Notes: generated by a model not told the origin, from the sequence alone. Shown: positions 16,805 to 24,456, counted from the stretch's first letter. The stretch is 64,000 nucleotides of DNA from an uncultured Collinsella sp. (GCA_900541055.1 UQHZ01000011.1:1-64000); one strand, 5' to 3'. Program-made: numbers and translations.

Positions 16805-17836
16805 CTAACCCGCGGCCCTCGCCGCGTTGAATATGCACCGCTTGACGTTCATCTGGTGCTCCATGACGGCCGTTTTGAGCCAGCCCCAGTAAGAGCACAC
16901 GCGCCTCGCCAAGCGCTCGGTGCACCTGCGACTGTAGCGCGCGAACGCGCGTCGCAGTCGTTTCCAGAGCCTCTTTCGCAAGTCGACCCGGCGCCCGCGA
17001 GCGCACCAGATGCGATAGCCCGCGAAGTCGATGGGCTCGGCGCCGTTGCGCCTCACCTTCCACGGCTTCATCGACAATCCTAGCCGCCCCAAAACGCGCG
17101 CGGCGATGGCCGCGGCCTTCCTGAGCGAGCGCTTTGAGTTGCCGAGAAAATAGCCGTCGTCGGCGTACCACACCTGGCATCCCGCGAGCCTCGCGCGCTT
17201 GCCGCGCCGCTCCTTCGCCGCCTCCTCGACCGCATGGTACGCGAACGAGATCACGAACGCCGCCAACCGAAGCGACAGGTAGCTGCCGAGGATAAGGACG
17301 CCGTTCATCGTCGACAGCAGCGAATGGAGCAGGTAGAGGACCTGGCTGTTCTTGACGTAGCGCGCCACCAGACCCTCCACCATCGCCGTCTGCATCGAGC
17401 CGTAGCAGTTGCGGATGTCGACGTGTAGGTGGTAGGCGAAGCGGTGAACCGCGCGCCTGAGCTTGCGCATCCCCAGCGCCGCGCCCTTGCCCTTGACGCC
17501 GCTCGACACCTGCCAGAAACCGACCTTGGCGGCAAGGAGCGGCTCGAGTGCCCCAACGCACAGGTAGTTGCACACCTGCCGCTTGATGCTCTCGACGCTT
17601 ATCTCGCGCAGCTTGCCGTTGTTCGGGTCGTGCTTCAGGTAGGTTCGAATCGGCTCGAACGTAAGCGTCTCGGTCGAGAGCTCTAGCCAGATGCGGTCGA
17701 CAAACGCCGTCTCGGTGCCGTATTCGTCGGCGACGCGCCAGCCGTTCTCCTTGCCGGAGTCGCTTTTCTTCCATCGGTGCAGGGCCTCGACGACGCTCTT
17801 GCGCGTGAACTCGAGGCCCTTGCAGTAGGTTTTCAT
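16805..17836 (-). CDS. Diversity-generating retroelement reverse transcriptase
   Basis: A 343-aa RT that should copy the template-repeat RNA with random errors at adenines and drive mutagenic homing into the variable repeat. Visible motifs: HLHVDIRNCYGSM (Asp140, motif A), VLILGSYLSLRLAAF (180-194, the motif 4 position that usually reads IGxxxSQ), WYADDGYF (Y224-G228, catalytic YxDD) and the thumb-side IDFAGYRIW (269-277) and CSYWGWLK. The C-terminus is very basic. It has no maturase or endonuclease domain, which fits a DGR rather than a group II intron. The template repeat lies 157 nt upstream of the start. A small extension between motifs 4 and 5 is rich in Arg/Lys. Confidence 0.93.
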   Translation of the reverse strand: MKTYCKGLEFTRKSVVEALHRWKKSDSGKENGWRVADEYGTETAFVDRIWLELSTETLTFEPIRTYLKHDPNNGKLREISVESIKRQVCNYLCVGALEPLLAAKVGFWQVSSGVKGKGAALGMRKLRRAVHRFAYHLHVDIRNCYGSMQTAMVEGLVARYVKNSQVLYLLHSLLSTMNGVLILGSYLSLRLAAFVISFAYHAVEEAAKERRGKRARLAGCQVWYADDGYFLGNSKRSLRKAAAIAARVLGRLGLSMKPWKVRRNGAEPIDFAGYRIWCARGRRVDLRKRLWKRLRRAFARYSRRCTERLARRVCSYWGWLKTAVMEHQMNVKRCIFNAARAAG

Positions 17837-17993
17837 AGATCAAAGCTCTTTCTGTCTGTCATACGAGCGTTCGCCTTGCGGTTACCAGCCCGTGAGCCTT
17901 GCGGACAAATTTCACTCAAAGGAGTCAGGCTGAGCCGCGTCCCGCCAGAAAGCGGCGGGCGCGGTAGACACGGTGCGAGTAGAGATTTATAGA
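17837..17993 (-). ncRNA. Spacer RNA between template repeat and RT
   Basis: 157 bases without an ORF. It contains a GC hairpin (17941-17946 with 17954-17959, extendable by three pairs across a bulge). In the Bordetella phage DGR, the spacer downstream of the template repeat is part of the RNA needed for cDNA synthesis. This region occupies the same place, so it is probably part of the DGR RNA. Secondary structure is judged by eye. Confidence 0.55.
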
Positions 17994-18106
17994 CAGATTG
18001 CCGGGAGACGAAGTTCCAAGTGGCCCTACCGGACCTGTTCCTCGAGTTCGCGTAACGAAGACCGGCATTCGAGCCGTTCCTCAGGTTGCCGAGGAACTGA
18101 ACCAGA
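17994..18106 (-). repeat. DGR template repeat (TR)
   Basis: 113 bp matching 18207-18319 at a fixed offset of 213. There are 16 mismatches, each at a T of the plus strand (coding-strand A). None of the 92 non-T positions differs, and 16 of 21 T positions do. Read in the target frame, TR has AAY-rich codons (Asn at six positions), the codon type that gives most diversity when A is randomised. The core 18000-18106 (14 mismatches) is certain; the last 6 bases to 17994 rest on two further A-type differences. Confidence 0.97.
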
Positions 18107-18125
18107 AACCAGCGCCGCCCTCACC

Positions 18126-18187
18126 GTGAATCCCTGTTTGGGGTTAGGAGGGGGCCAGCCCCCTCTCAGGGCTACGCCCTGATTCAC
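18126..18187 (-). other. Structured stretch between target stop and TR
   Basis: Two adjacent perfect stem-loops, 18148-18154/18159-18165 (7 bp, loop ccag) and 18166-18172/18176-18182 (7 bp, loop tac). Both are enclosed by a 7-bp inverted repeat gtgaatc/gattcac (18126-18132 with 18181-18187, which overlaps the second stem and so would be an alternative fold). There is no U-run, so it is not a clear terminator. It could partly terminate target mRNA or shape the 5' side of TR RNA. Confidence 0.6.
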
Positions 18188-19845
18188 CCCCGGCTACGGC
18201 CCGTAGCAGAAAGCCGGGAGACGAAGTACCAAGCGGCCCCACCGGACCGGCTCCACGAGCTCGCGCAACGAAGACCGGCATACGAGCCGTCCCCCAGGAG
18301 GCCGAGGAACCGAACCAGACGGATTGTGCCTTTGACCTTACCGCCGGATGTGTCGAAGTAGAAGTAGTCGCCGACACCAGTCGTCGCCGAGCCGCCGAGC
18401 CCCTTTCCCAAGATAAGGCCGTTGACGAACTGGATGTCGAGCATGTAGCCATCTGCCGTCGGCATGCACGCCGCCGTCGGGGTCACCCCGTCCGCCACGG
18501 CGTTCTTCTTCTCATTGCGGGTGTCGGGGTTGACCGCGATGCCGAAGCCCGTGCCATCGGAGACGAAGAGCGTATCGCCCATGAACTCCCACAGGCCCAG
18601 CCCCGTCTCGACGCCGCCGACCTTGAACGGATGCTTGCCGTCCTTCGCCACCTGGCCGTCGCCAACGAGGGCATCGGTGTTGCCCGTGCACCACGGCGCA
18701 CTCTGGAGCCATGTGTTCACGGTCGTGTCGAACGCCTTGGCGACGTCCATGAGAAGCGCCACGTTGCCGTCTGCGAGCGTCTCCTTGCCGCCGACAACGG
18801 CGCCGTCGAACACGTCGTATGCGGCTGCGGCACCTCGGTCTGGGCACGTGGTACCCGTGTCGGTGCCGTACATCATCGACGCGCCAACGGGAATCTTCGC
18901 CGCCTGCTCGGCGGTGACGACCACGCGCGTGACTCCCGTCTCGGCGAGCGCGGGGTGGATCTGGATGTTGAAGTCCGTGCAGCCCGGGAAGTCCACCTGG
19001 GAGGACTTGCAGAGCGTCTTGGTCAACTGGTGGAAGTTGATATACCACTGGTCGTAGACGCTCATGCCCGAGTAGCCCGTGGTCGCGGTCTTGCAAAGGT
19101 CGACGAGCGAGTCGTGCGACGTCGTGCGGTTGGCGACCTTCGCGCCCGAGACGGAGCGCGGGCGCCCTTCAGCGTCGATGCTCATGGGGTATGTCGGCGT
19201 CAGCATGTACGGTCGCAGCGTGCCGTCCGGCAGCAACGCCTTGGGGTTCGGCTGCGAGCCGCTGAATCGGCTGTCGGACCACGAGACGAGCAGGTCGCCG
19301 TTCGCCAGCACCTCGACCGCCTGCCAAACGACCGGCGCGATCTCGTAGACGTTGTTGCCGTGTCCGTTGTCCACGCGCGAGAAGCCGTAGTCGACGCCGT
19401 CGATGGCCTCGACCCACGGCACGCCGTCGGCATCGGCGCCCGCGTTGGCGGACACGTGGAACCACGGGCCGCCCTCGGTGTCGAACGGGTCGACAGCCGC
19501 GCTCGTCGCCGTCGCCGGCACGAACTCGGTGGAGGCCACGCGCTTCGCGGCGGCGCTCATCGGCTGGATGTCGGTGGGGCTGCCCGCCGGGATGAGGAAC
19601 GTGTACACCAGCCCCGTCTTGTGCTTGTCCACCATCGCGGCAACGCTCTCGTTGGAGTAGCGGCCCGTCGAGGCGTCGCGCTCGAGCGCCTTCTGGTCGC
19701 CCAGATTCTTCACCGCGCCGACAAGCGCCCACACCGCCTTGTCCGATGCCAGCGGGTCCGCGTACTCGAACCCCTCGGTTGCCTGCTCGGTTGCCTGCTC
19801 GGTTGCCTGCTCGGTTGCCTGCTCGGTTGCCTGCGTATCGGCCAT
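18184..19845 (-). CDS. DGR target: variable tail-fibre/receptor-binding protein
   Basis: A 553-aa protein and the diversified gene. The N-terminus carries five ATEQ units from a 12-bp tandem repeat (19774-19833). The middle has beta-rich fibre-type sequence (WFHVSANAGADADGVPW, YDQWYINFHQ). The C-terminal 150 residues look like a C-type-lectin-fold DGR domain (LGLWEFMGDTLF, GLGGSATTGVGDYFYF), ending in the variable repeat, residues about 509-546. Relative to the template, 13 residues differ, for example Asn to Leu, Asp, Tyr, Ser, and Arg to Gly, Trp. ATG 19845 directly follows the upstream fibre gene's TAA. It probably binds variable host-surface receptors. Confidence 0.92.
   Translation of the reverse strand: MADTQATEQATEQATEQATEQATEGFEYADPLASDKAVWALVGAVKNLGDQKALERDASTGRYSNESVAAMVDKHKTGLVYTFLIPAGSPTDIQPMSAAAKRVASTEFVPATATSAAVDPFDTEGGPWFHVSANAGADADGVPWVEAIDGVDYGFSRVDNGHGNNVYEIAPVVWQAVEVLANGDLLVSWSDSRFSGSQPNPKALLPDGTLRPYMLTPTYPMSIDAEGRPRSVSGAKVANRTTSHDSLVDLCKTATTGYSGMSVYDQWYINFHQLTKTLCKSSQVDFPGCTDFNIQIHPALAETGVTRVVVTAEQAAKIPVGASMMYGTDTGTTCPDRGAAAAYDVFDGAVVGGKETLADGNVALLMDVAKAFDTTVNTWLQSAPWCTGNTDALVGDGQVAKDGKHPFKVGGVETGLGLWEFMGDTLFVSDGTGFGIAVNPDTRNEKKNAVADGVTPTAACMPTADGYMLDIQFVNGLILGKGLGGSATTGVGDYFYFDTSGGKVKGTIRLVRFLGLLGDGSYAGLRCASSWSRSGGAAWYFVSRLSATGRSRG
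18193..18207 (-). promoter_or_regulatory. Hairpin abutting the variable repeat
   Basis: 6-bp stem gctacg/cgtagc (18193-18198 with 18202-18207) with a 3-nt loop, starting exactly where TR/VR similarity ends. In the Bordetella DGR, a short DNA hairpin just past the homing-initiation site raises homing efficiency. This is the equivalent place. Confidence 0.6.
18207..18319 (-). repeat. DGR variable repeat (VR)
   Basis: Counterpart of TR, in the last codons of the target gene. Mutated codons include CAG to CGG, AAC to CTC, AAC to GAC, AAT to TAT, TAC to TGC, AGG to TGG and ACT to GCT. The invariant end cttcgtctcccggc (coding strand, 18226-18213) may serve as the homing-initiation region. The reading frame stays open for 7 codons past VR. 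Confidence 0.97.
19774..19833 (-). repeat. 12-bp tandem repeat, five copies
   Basis: Five identical copies of ctcggttgcctg (plus strand), encoding five ATEQ-type tetrapeptides at the N-terminus of the DGR target. The in-frame unit means copy-number change alters length without a frameshift. Confidence 0.95.
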
Positions 19846-20748
19846 TTAGGCACCTACCTTTCGCATCTGGCAAATCTTGCCGTTTACCTTCTTGAGTCCC
19901 AGCGCCGTCACGGCAGCCGCCGAGTCGATAATCGACTGGTAGTTCAGGGCTGCCGTCTTGGCGTCCTTGAGCGCCGCCTGTGCGTCGGCGAGGGCCTTGG
20001 TCGAATCCTGCTCGCGCTTCTGCTCGGCAGTCTTGCGTTTGGCCTCATCCTCCTTGCGCTCCGTCTCGTTCTGCCCGCGCTCGGTCTCTTTCTCCTTGCG
20101 CACGGCCTCGGCGTCGGCGCGGCCCTTCTCCGCCGTTTCGACAGAAGCCTTGAGCTGCTTGAACTCGTTGTTGACCTTGTTCACGCCAGCCGCCGCGTCC
20201 GTCGCGGGCTTCTTGAGCTCCGCGATCTGCTCGGCGGTGAGGTCGCTATATCTCAGCGCGTCGCCCTTCGGCACGCCGACGACCAGCACGTTGCCCTCCA
20301 TCGCCGCCGTTGCCTCCGAGCCCGAGGCAAGAGTCGTGGCGCGTGCCCCCTTGACCTCGGCGGCGACAGCCTTGTCGCGTGCGGCCTCCGCCGCCTTCTG
20401 CGCGGCCTTGGCCTCGTCTCGCGCCGTCTCCGCGTCCTTGATGGTGCGCTGGTCGCTCGGCTCGTAGATATACTCGGCGGGCTTGGCTCGCCTCTTTACG
20501 TCCCAGAGCGCCTCGATGCGCGTGCGCCCGCCGTATGCCTCGTCCGTGATGTAGGCCCATGCGTACACGCGCCCAGCCGCCTGGAGCAGCTCGTCGGGAA
20601 TCTTCGCCTTGCTGTCGGCCACCGCAACCGTGTAGCACGTCCCCGTGGTCGACTTGGCGAAATGCACCTGCTCGCAGCCGACAACCTCGACCTCGCGCCC
20701 GGTGTCCCACTGCCACAGCTCGCCGTCAAGCACCTGCAATGCCGCCAT
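19846..20748 (-). CDS. Tail-fibre shaft protein with coiled coil
   Basis: A 300-aa protein. The N-terminal 90 residues are beta-rich (LDGELWQWDTGREVEVVG), like the baseplate-attachment domain of BppU-type upper baseplate or fibre proteins. Then come about 150 residues of Ala/Lys/Glu heptads (EKGRADAEAVRKEKETER), a long trimeric-coil candidate, and a short C-terminal LGLKKVNGKICQMR. ATG 20748 overlaps the portal stop as ATGA with GGAAGGTG upstream. It directly precedes the DGR target, so it probably anchors the variable tip to the tail. Confidence 0.75.
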   Translation of the reverse strand: MAALQVLDGELWQWDTGREVEVVGCEQVHFAKSTTGTCYTVAVADSKAKIPDELLQAAGRVYAWAYITDEAYGGRTRIEALWDVKRRAKPAEYIYEPSDQRTIKDAETARDEAKAAQKAAEAARDKAVAAEVKGARATTLASGSEATAAMEGNVLVVGVPKGDALRYSDLTAEQIAELKKPATDAAAGVNKVNNEFKQLKASVETAEKGRADAEAVRKEKETERGQNETERKEDEAKRKTAEQKREQDSTKALADAQAALKDAKTAALNYQSIIDSAAAVTALGLKKVNGKICQMRKVGA

Positions 20749-22172
20749 CACTCATCACCTTCCTCGTCCTCGTCGCCCTCCTGGGCACCCTTCGCGTTCG
20801 CCGCCAGGGCGGGCGGCAGCGCCGCCATGCGCTCCTCCTGCTCCCGCTGCTTGCGCTCCAAAATCTTCGCCCTCTCGTCGGGCGTGATGTTCGGCAGCTT
20901 TCGCAGGATCGTCTCGTCGTCCAGATACTCGGCCTCCAGGCACACGGTCTCGACCTGCTCCTTGGTGTTGCTGATGCGAGTGTGCGTGAACACGGGCGTG
21001 TCCTCGATGCCCTGCAACGCAAGGATGTCCATGATACCCTCGCGGATGTGGCGCTCGAACTCGGCGGCCTCCTCGTCCATCGGCTGGTATGCCGCGTCGA
21101 TATGGTCGTTGGTCGCCCCCGCCGCGATGGTGTGGACGTCCAGCGCGCCGAAGTCCTCGTAGATGTCGGCCTTGATCTGCGCCAGCGTCTCCTTGCGGCC
21201 CTCGACGGGCACCTCCTGCGTGTACGGCGTCACGGACTGCCCCTGCTCGGCGTCGACCTCGGCCACGTGCGTCAGCTTGAGCTTCGCCCGCCACAGGTCG
21301 AGGTCCCTGTCGTCCATGCCGCCGGCTCCGTTGATGAGCCAGTAGATCTGCGCGCAGTCGCGCGTGTCGTTCACCAGGCCGCTCTTGATGAGGTCGTAGG
21401 CGTCGATGCTCTCGCGCATGCCGACGAGCGTGCTCTGGTGCGCGTCGCTGCCCCAGACCGCCACGATTGGCAGGCGGGAGTAGTTCTCCGCATCGACGGC
21501 CAGCTTCATCCCGTCCGCCGGTATCTCCCGATACGTGACCTTGTAGGCGCGCTTGGCCTCGGCCACCTCGAAGTCGAAGCCGCTGCCGCCCGACACCATC
21601 TCCGTGTAGCCGTCCTGCTCGTAGAGGGTCGCGTGCCACGGGTGGTCGGAGTCGAGCCGCCAGAACCTCACGCCGGCGTATAGCGCCCCCGAGTACTCGT
21701 CCCACACCGGACAGAACTCATCGGCGGTGAACACGTCGATGTGGTCGAGGTTCCAAAACGGGAATGACACACCGTGGATGAGCGCCTTGAGCCCCATCTC
21801 CATGACGTCGTCGTCGAAGCGGTCGCCAAGCCCCTCCTTGGTCGTGTCCTTGCCGCCCGCCGAGACGTCCACGAAGCTCACGCCCTTACCGAGCGAGTAC
21901 GTGCAGCGCTGGACGTTTAGGCGCTTGAACAGGTTACTCACCAGCCTCAGCTTCGAGGCCGTGAAGTCCTCGGCCTCGGCACCGGAGCACGAGTAGATCT
22001 TCTGCACGAAACGGTTAATCGTGACGTTGTGCTGGCGGTAGTACTCGTTCGCGGTGACGGCGTTGCGGTACATCTCGCTCGACATGTGCCGCTCGATGGC
22101 ATCGGCCGCGAACGCCGTCGCCGACGCCGCCGCCTTGAGGTCGCCATCGGTCACCAAAGGCCCCTTAGACAA
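20748..22172 (-). CDS. Portal protein (SPP1 gp6-like)
   Basis: A 474-aa portal through which DNA is packaged and ejected. It begins SKGPLVTDGDLKAAASATAF and has the family's SEMYRNAVTANEYYRQHN segment and an FTADEFCPVWDE-type wing region. The acidic tail EGDEDEEGDE is typical. The start is TTG at 22172 with GGGAGG at 7 nt, 5 nt after the terL stop. Upstream readings lack a ribosome site. In SPP1-like phages MuF normally follows directly; here about 4.5 kb of fibre/DGR genes intervene. Confidence 0.9.
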   Translation of the reverse strand: MSKGPLVTDGDLKAAASATAFAADAIERHMSSEMYRNAVTANEYYRQHNVTINRFVQKIYSCSGAEAEDFTASKLRLVSNLFKRLNVQRCTYSLGKGVSFVDVSAGGKDTTKEGLGDRFDDDVMEMGLKALIHGVSFPFWNLDHIDVFTADEFCPVWDEYSGALYAGVRFWRLDSDHPWHATLYEQDGYTEMVSGGSGFDFEVAEAKRAYKVTYREIPADGMKLAVDAENYSRLPIVAVWGSDAHQSTLVGMRESIDAYDLIKSGLVNDTRDCAQIYWLINGAGGMDDRDLDLWRAKLKLTHVAEVDAEQGQSVTPYTQEVPVEGRKETLAQIKADIYEDFGALDVHTIAAGATNDHIDAAYQPMDEEAAEFERHIREGIMDILALQGIEDTPVFTHTRISNTKEQVETVCLEAEYLDDETILRKLPNITPDERAKILERKQREQEERMAALPPALAANAKGAQEGDEDEEGDE

Positions 22173-22177
22173 AGCCG

Positions 22178-23374
22178 CTACCTCCCTCCAAAGAATGGGT
22201 TTACCTGCTCTTTCGCAGGCTTGTACATGCGCAGTGTTGCCACGCCGTAACGGAGCGCGTCGCAGCTGTGGTCCTCGACCTTGACGGGCCTGTCGCCGTC
22301 CGCCTTGGCATCCCAGCAGTAGCCGCCGAGCTCGCCTATCAGCCCTGCGCAGGCGTCGGAGATGCGCACCGTGCCGTTGCCCAGGCACACCCCCGTCTCT
22401 CGTATGCCGTCCGCGACGTCGTTGCGCCCCTTCTTGGTCTTGAACCCGGCCTGCCGCATCGCGGCGATGAAGCTCGTGGCGCTCGGGTCGATGATGAACG
22501 TGGGCGGCTTGCCCAGCCCGCGCACGAAGTCGGCCATGTCGGCTACGTAGTCGGCGTCCGTCTTCTGGTGCCCCGTGTCGCGGCCCGAGTAGCGGTACTC
22601 GTCAACCGCGTGCCACACCTTGCCGTCAAACGCCCACAGCAGCGCCGCGAAGGCGTTCTGCGTTCCGTAGTCGCAAGACACCGCGTACTTGGCGGCGCTG
22701 CCCGTATATCGGCTCTCGAGGGCACCCTCCCACTCGGGGTAGACCAGACCCTCGGCCAACGTCCACTTGCCCAAGATGTAGCGGTCGTAGTACACGCCGC
22801 TGCCGTAGTCCTTGATGAGAGCTTCGATGACATCCGGTGCCAGCGCACCGTCCCAGATCGTGTAGTCCTGCCTGTAGATGTCGCTGTCGCCGTCGAGGAA
22901 CCGCTTGAACCAGTGGTTGGGGCTGTCGGGGTTGCAGGTGCCGTCGAAGCGGCTGTGCTCGCAGCGCAGGCGGCTCTTGAGCATCTGGAACACGTCTTCG
23001 CTCCACGTGGCGACCTCGTCGCCGTAGACCCACTCGAACGTGGCGCCCTGAATCTTGGATACGCTTGTCTTCTTGTCCGCCCCGAGGCAGTAGACCTTGC
23101 GCCCGAAAATCTGAGCCGTGTTGTCCCGCCCGATCTGGCTGACGACGTCTTCGCTGTAGAGTGAGCGCATCGGCTCGAGGATGTTGCGCTCGAGCGTCGA
23201 GCGGGTGTTCCCGATCATCACCGCCAGCCCCTCGCCCCTCATGGCGAGAAGCCTCTGCGGTATGGTCACGGCTATGTCGACGTAGCTCTTGCCCGAGCCC
23301 GTCGCCCCGCACTTTACGTTGTAGCGGTGCGTGCAGTTGGCGAGGTACTCGCGCTGCATCCTCGTGAGCGGCAT
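22178..23374 (-). CDS. terL: Terminase large subunit
   Basis: A 398-aa packaging motor. Its N-terminal ATPase has Walker A GATGSGKS (residues 23-30) and Walker B FEWVYGDEVA (Asp118, Glu119). The C-terminal RNase H-like nuclease has CDYGTQN, FIIDPSATS and a DHSCDALRYG end motif. It resembles PBSX/SPP1-type terminases, which package by headful; that mode is an inference. It starts 3 nt after terS ends. Confidence 0.95.
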   Translation of the reverse strand: MPLTRMQREYLANCTHRYNVKCGATGSGKSYVDIAVTIPQRLLAMRGEGLAVMIGNTRSTLERNILEPMRSLYSEDVVSQIGRDNTAQIFGRKVYCLGADKKTSVSKIQGATFEWVYGDEVATWSEDVFQMLKSRLRCEHSRFDGTCNPDSPNHWFKRFLDGDSDIYRQDYTIWDGALAPDVIEALIKDYGSGVYYDRYILGKWTLAEGLVYPEWEGALESRYTGSAAKYAVSCDYGTQNAFAALLWAFDGKVWHAVDEYRYSGRDTGHQKTDADYVADMADFVRGLGKPPTFIIDPSATSFIAAMRQAGFKTKKGRNDVADGIRETGVCLGNGTVRISDACAGLIGELGGYCWDAKADGDRPVKVEDHSCDALRYGVATLRMYKPAKEQVNPFFGGR

Positions 23375-23377
23375 CGG

Positions 23378-23803
23378 CTACTCGTCCCCGCCGATTGAGG
23401 ACGGCACGGACAGCACCAGCTCCTTGGCGGCCTTGAGCACCGCCGTGTCGGTGGTATCCATGATGCGCTGCGCCTTGGCGTACTCCTGCGGGTACTTGCG
23501 CTCGAGCAGCCACGCCGCCGCCTGCCAGCTGTCGCCGCTCGCGTCCATGATGCGGCCCACGAGCGTCGCCTTGCGCTCCACCTCGGCCTTTTTCAGGACG
23601 TGACACAGTTGACGCTGATTGTCTGTTCTGGGGTGGTTGATCCAGCGGCTGTATGTCTCGCGTGCGACCCCGAGATACGCGGCGATGTCCCTGTCGGTCA
23701 TTCCGGCACGGCACAGGCGGACGGCATCCTCAATGCCCTCCTTGGTCAGTTTTTCACGCCCTTTTCCCGCCACAAAATCACATTTCCGCTGGTAGATAGC
23801 CAT
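23378..23803 (-). CDS. terS: Terminase small subunit
   Basis: A 141-aa protein with an N-terminal helix-turn-helix (LCRAGMTDRDIAAYLGVARETYSRWINHP, about residues 28-56) and C-terminal helices including GDSWQAAAWLLERKYPQEYAK, the pattern typical of TerS in Gram-positive phages. It should recognise the packaging site and feed DNA to TerL. Start ATG 23803 has no obvious ribosome site. A large inverted repeat ends 12 bp upstream and may control translation or serve as a packaging site. Confidence 0.88.
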   Translation of the reverse strand: MAIYQRKCDFVAGKGREKLTKEGIEDAVRLCRAGMTDRDIAAYLGVARETYSRWINHPRTDNQRQLCHVLKKAEVERKATLVGRIMDASGDSWQAAAWLLERKYPQEYAKAQRIMDTTDTAVLKAAKELVLSVPSSIGGDE

Positions 23804-23814
23804 ATGGAAACGCG

Positions 23815-23886
23815 AACGTTCCCACCTTTTTACGCACGTGGACAAGCGCGTGCGTTTGCCCACGAGCGTAAAAAGGGGGTAACGTT
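23815..23886. promoter_or_regulatory. Large inverted repeat upstream of terS
   Basis: Arms 23815-23835 and 23866-23886 match at 19 of 21 positions. The 30-nt interior folds further (cgtgg 23837-23841 with ccacg 23860-23864). It fills the leader between the terminator and terS, so it may be a pac/cos recognition site, a regulator target or an RNA hairpin. Confidence 0.6.
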
Positions 23887-23889
23887 TAA

Positions 23890-23918
23890 AGAAAAGGCCC
23901 CGGTTTCCCGGGGCCTTT
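23890..23918 (-). terminator. Intrinsic terminator between early and late operons
   Basis: Perfect 11-bp stem (23893-23903 with 23908-23918), loop tttc, then a T-rich run on the minus strand. It separates the last early/middle gene from terS. Confidence 0.85.
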
Positions 23919-23967
23919 CGGCTACTCGACCTTTGTCGGCTTGATTCCGATTGCCTCGGCCAGCCTC

Positions 23968-24396
23968 TCAAGCGCCTCCGTCCAGCTTCTGCCGTCTGTG
24001 CGCGGCCTGACGTATGCGGTTGCTCTCCGCCTCTTCCTCGAGCCGTCTCTTCCGCTCCGCCAGATAGCACCCCTTGCACAGTCTCCACTTCTTCGCCTGC
24101 GCCGACGTGTCGAACACGGGCCGCGCGTCGCACACGATGCACAGCCCATCCGTTCCGGTCGAGAAGCGCCCGTACCGCTGCCGCGCGTGCCTCACGGCGC
24201 TCGGCGTCACCCTGAGGTCCGCCGCGATCTCCGCCGCCGTCCGCTCCGGGTGCGCCTGCATCCGCCTTATCATCTCGTCCGTCCACAGGACGTAAGAGGA
24301 GCGCCCCTTCCGGAGCGCCCACTCGTCCCTCAACGGATGTGTTGACTTTGTAGATGGGCCTTTTGGCCCATCTACTACAGGTGGCCTACACGCCAT
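23968..24396 (-). CDS. HTH and zinc-ribbon protein, possible late regulator
   Basis: A 142-aa protein with a helix-turn-helix around LWTDEMIRRMQAHPERTAAE/IAADLRVTPSAVRHARQRY (residues 38-77), followed by a zinc-ribbon-like CIVC...CKGC (about 86-111) and an Arg/Glu helix. ATG 24396 has GGGGG at 7 nt. It is the last gene before the terminator and terS, where late-gene activators sit, but that role is inferred. Past the stop, a second frame (to 23922) encodes a plausible amphipathic end, SWTEALERLAEAIGIKPTKV, so a frameshift near 24010 is possible. Confidence 0.65.
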   Translation of the reverse strand: MACRPPVVDGPKGPSTKSTHPLRDEWALRKGRSSYVLWTDEMIRRMQAHPERTAAEIAADLRVTPSAVRHARQRYGRFSTGTDGLCIVCDARPVFDTSAQAKKWRLCKGCYLAERKRRLEEEAESNRIRQAAHRRQKLDGGA

Positions 24397-24456
24397 TCGC
24401 ATACCCCCTAAAGCTCGACCGCCACGGCAGAACCTTATCAAGCGCCGGAGACCAAC

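Noticed and set aside
16805..17836. Group II intron or retron RT
   Set aside because: No maturase or endonuclease domain and no intron ends; the TR/VR pair with adenine-only differences identifies a DGR.
19774..19833. Tandem repeat as a CRISPR array
   Set aside because: Units are 12 bp, contiguous and coding, with no spacers.
18631..21162. 843-aa plus-strand open frame
   Set aside because: It lies opposite the DGR target, fibre shaft and portal genes, is Arg/His-rich without any domain pattern, and reflects high-GC antisense openness.
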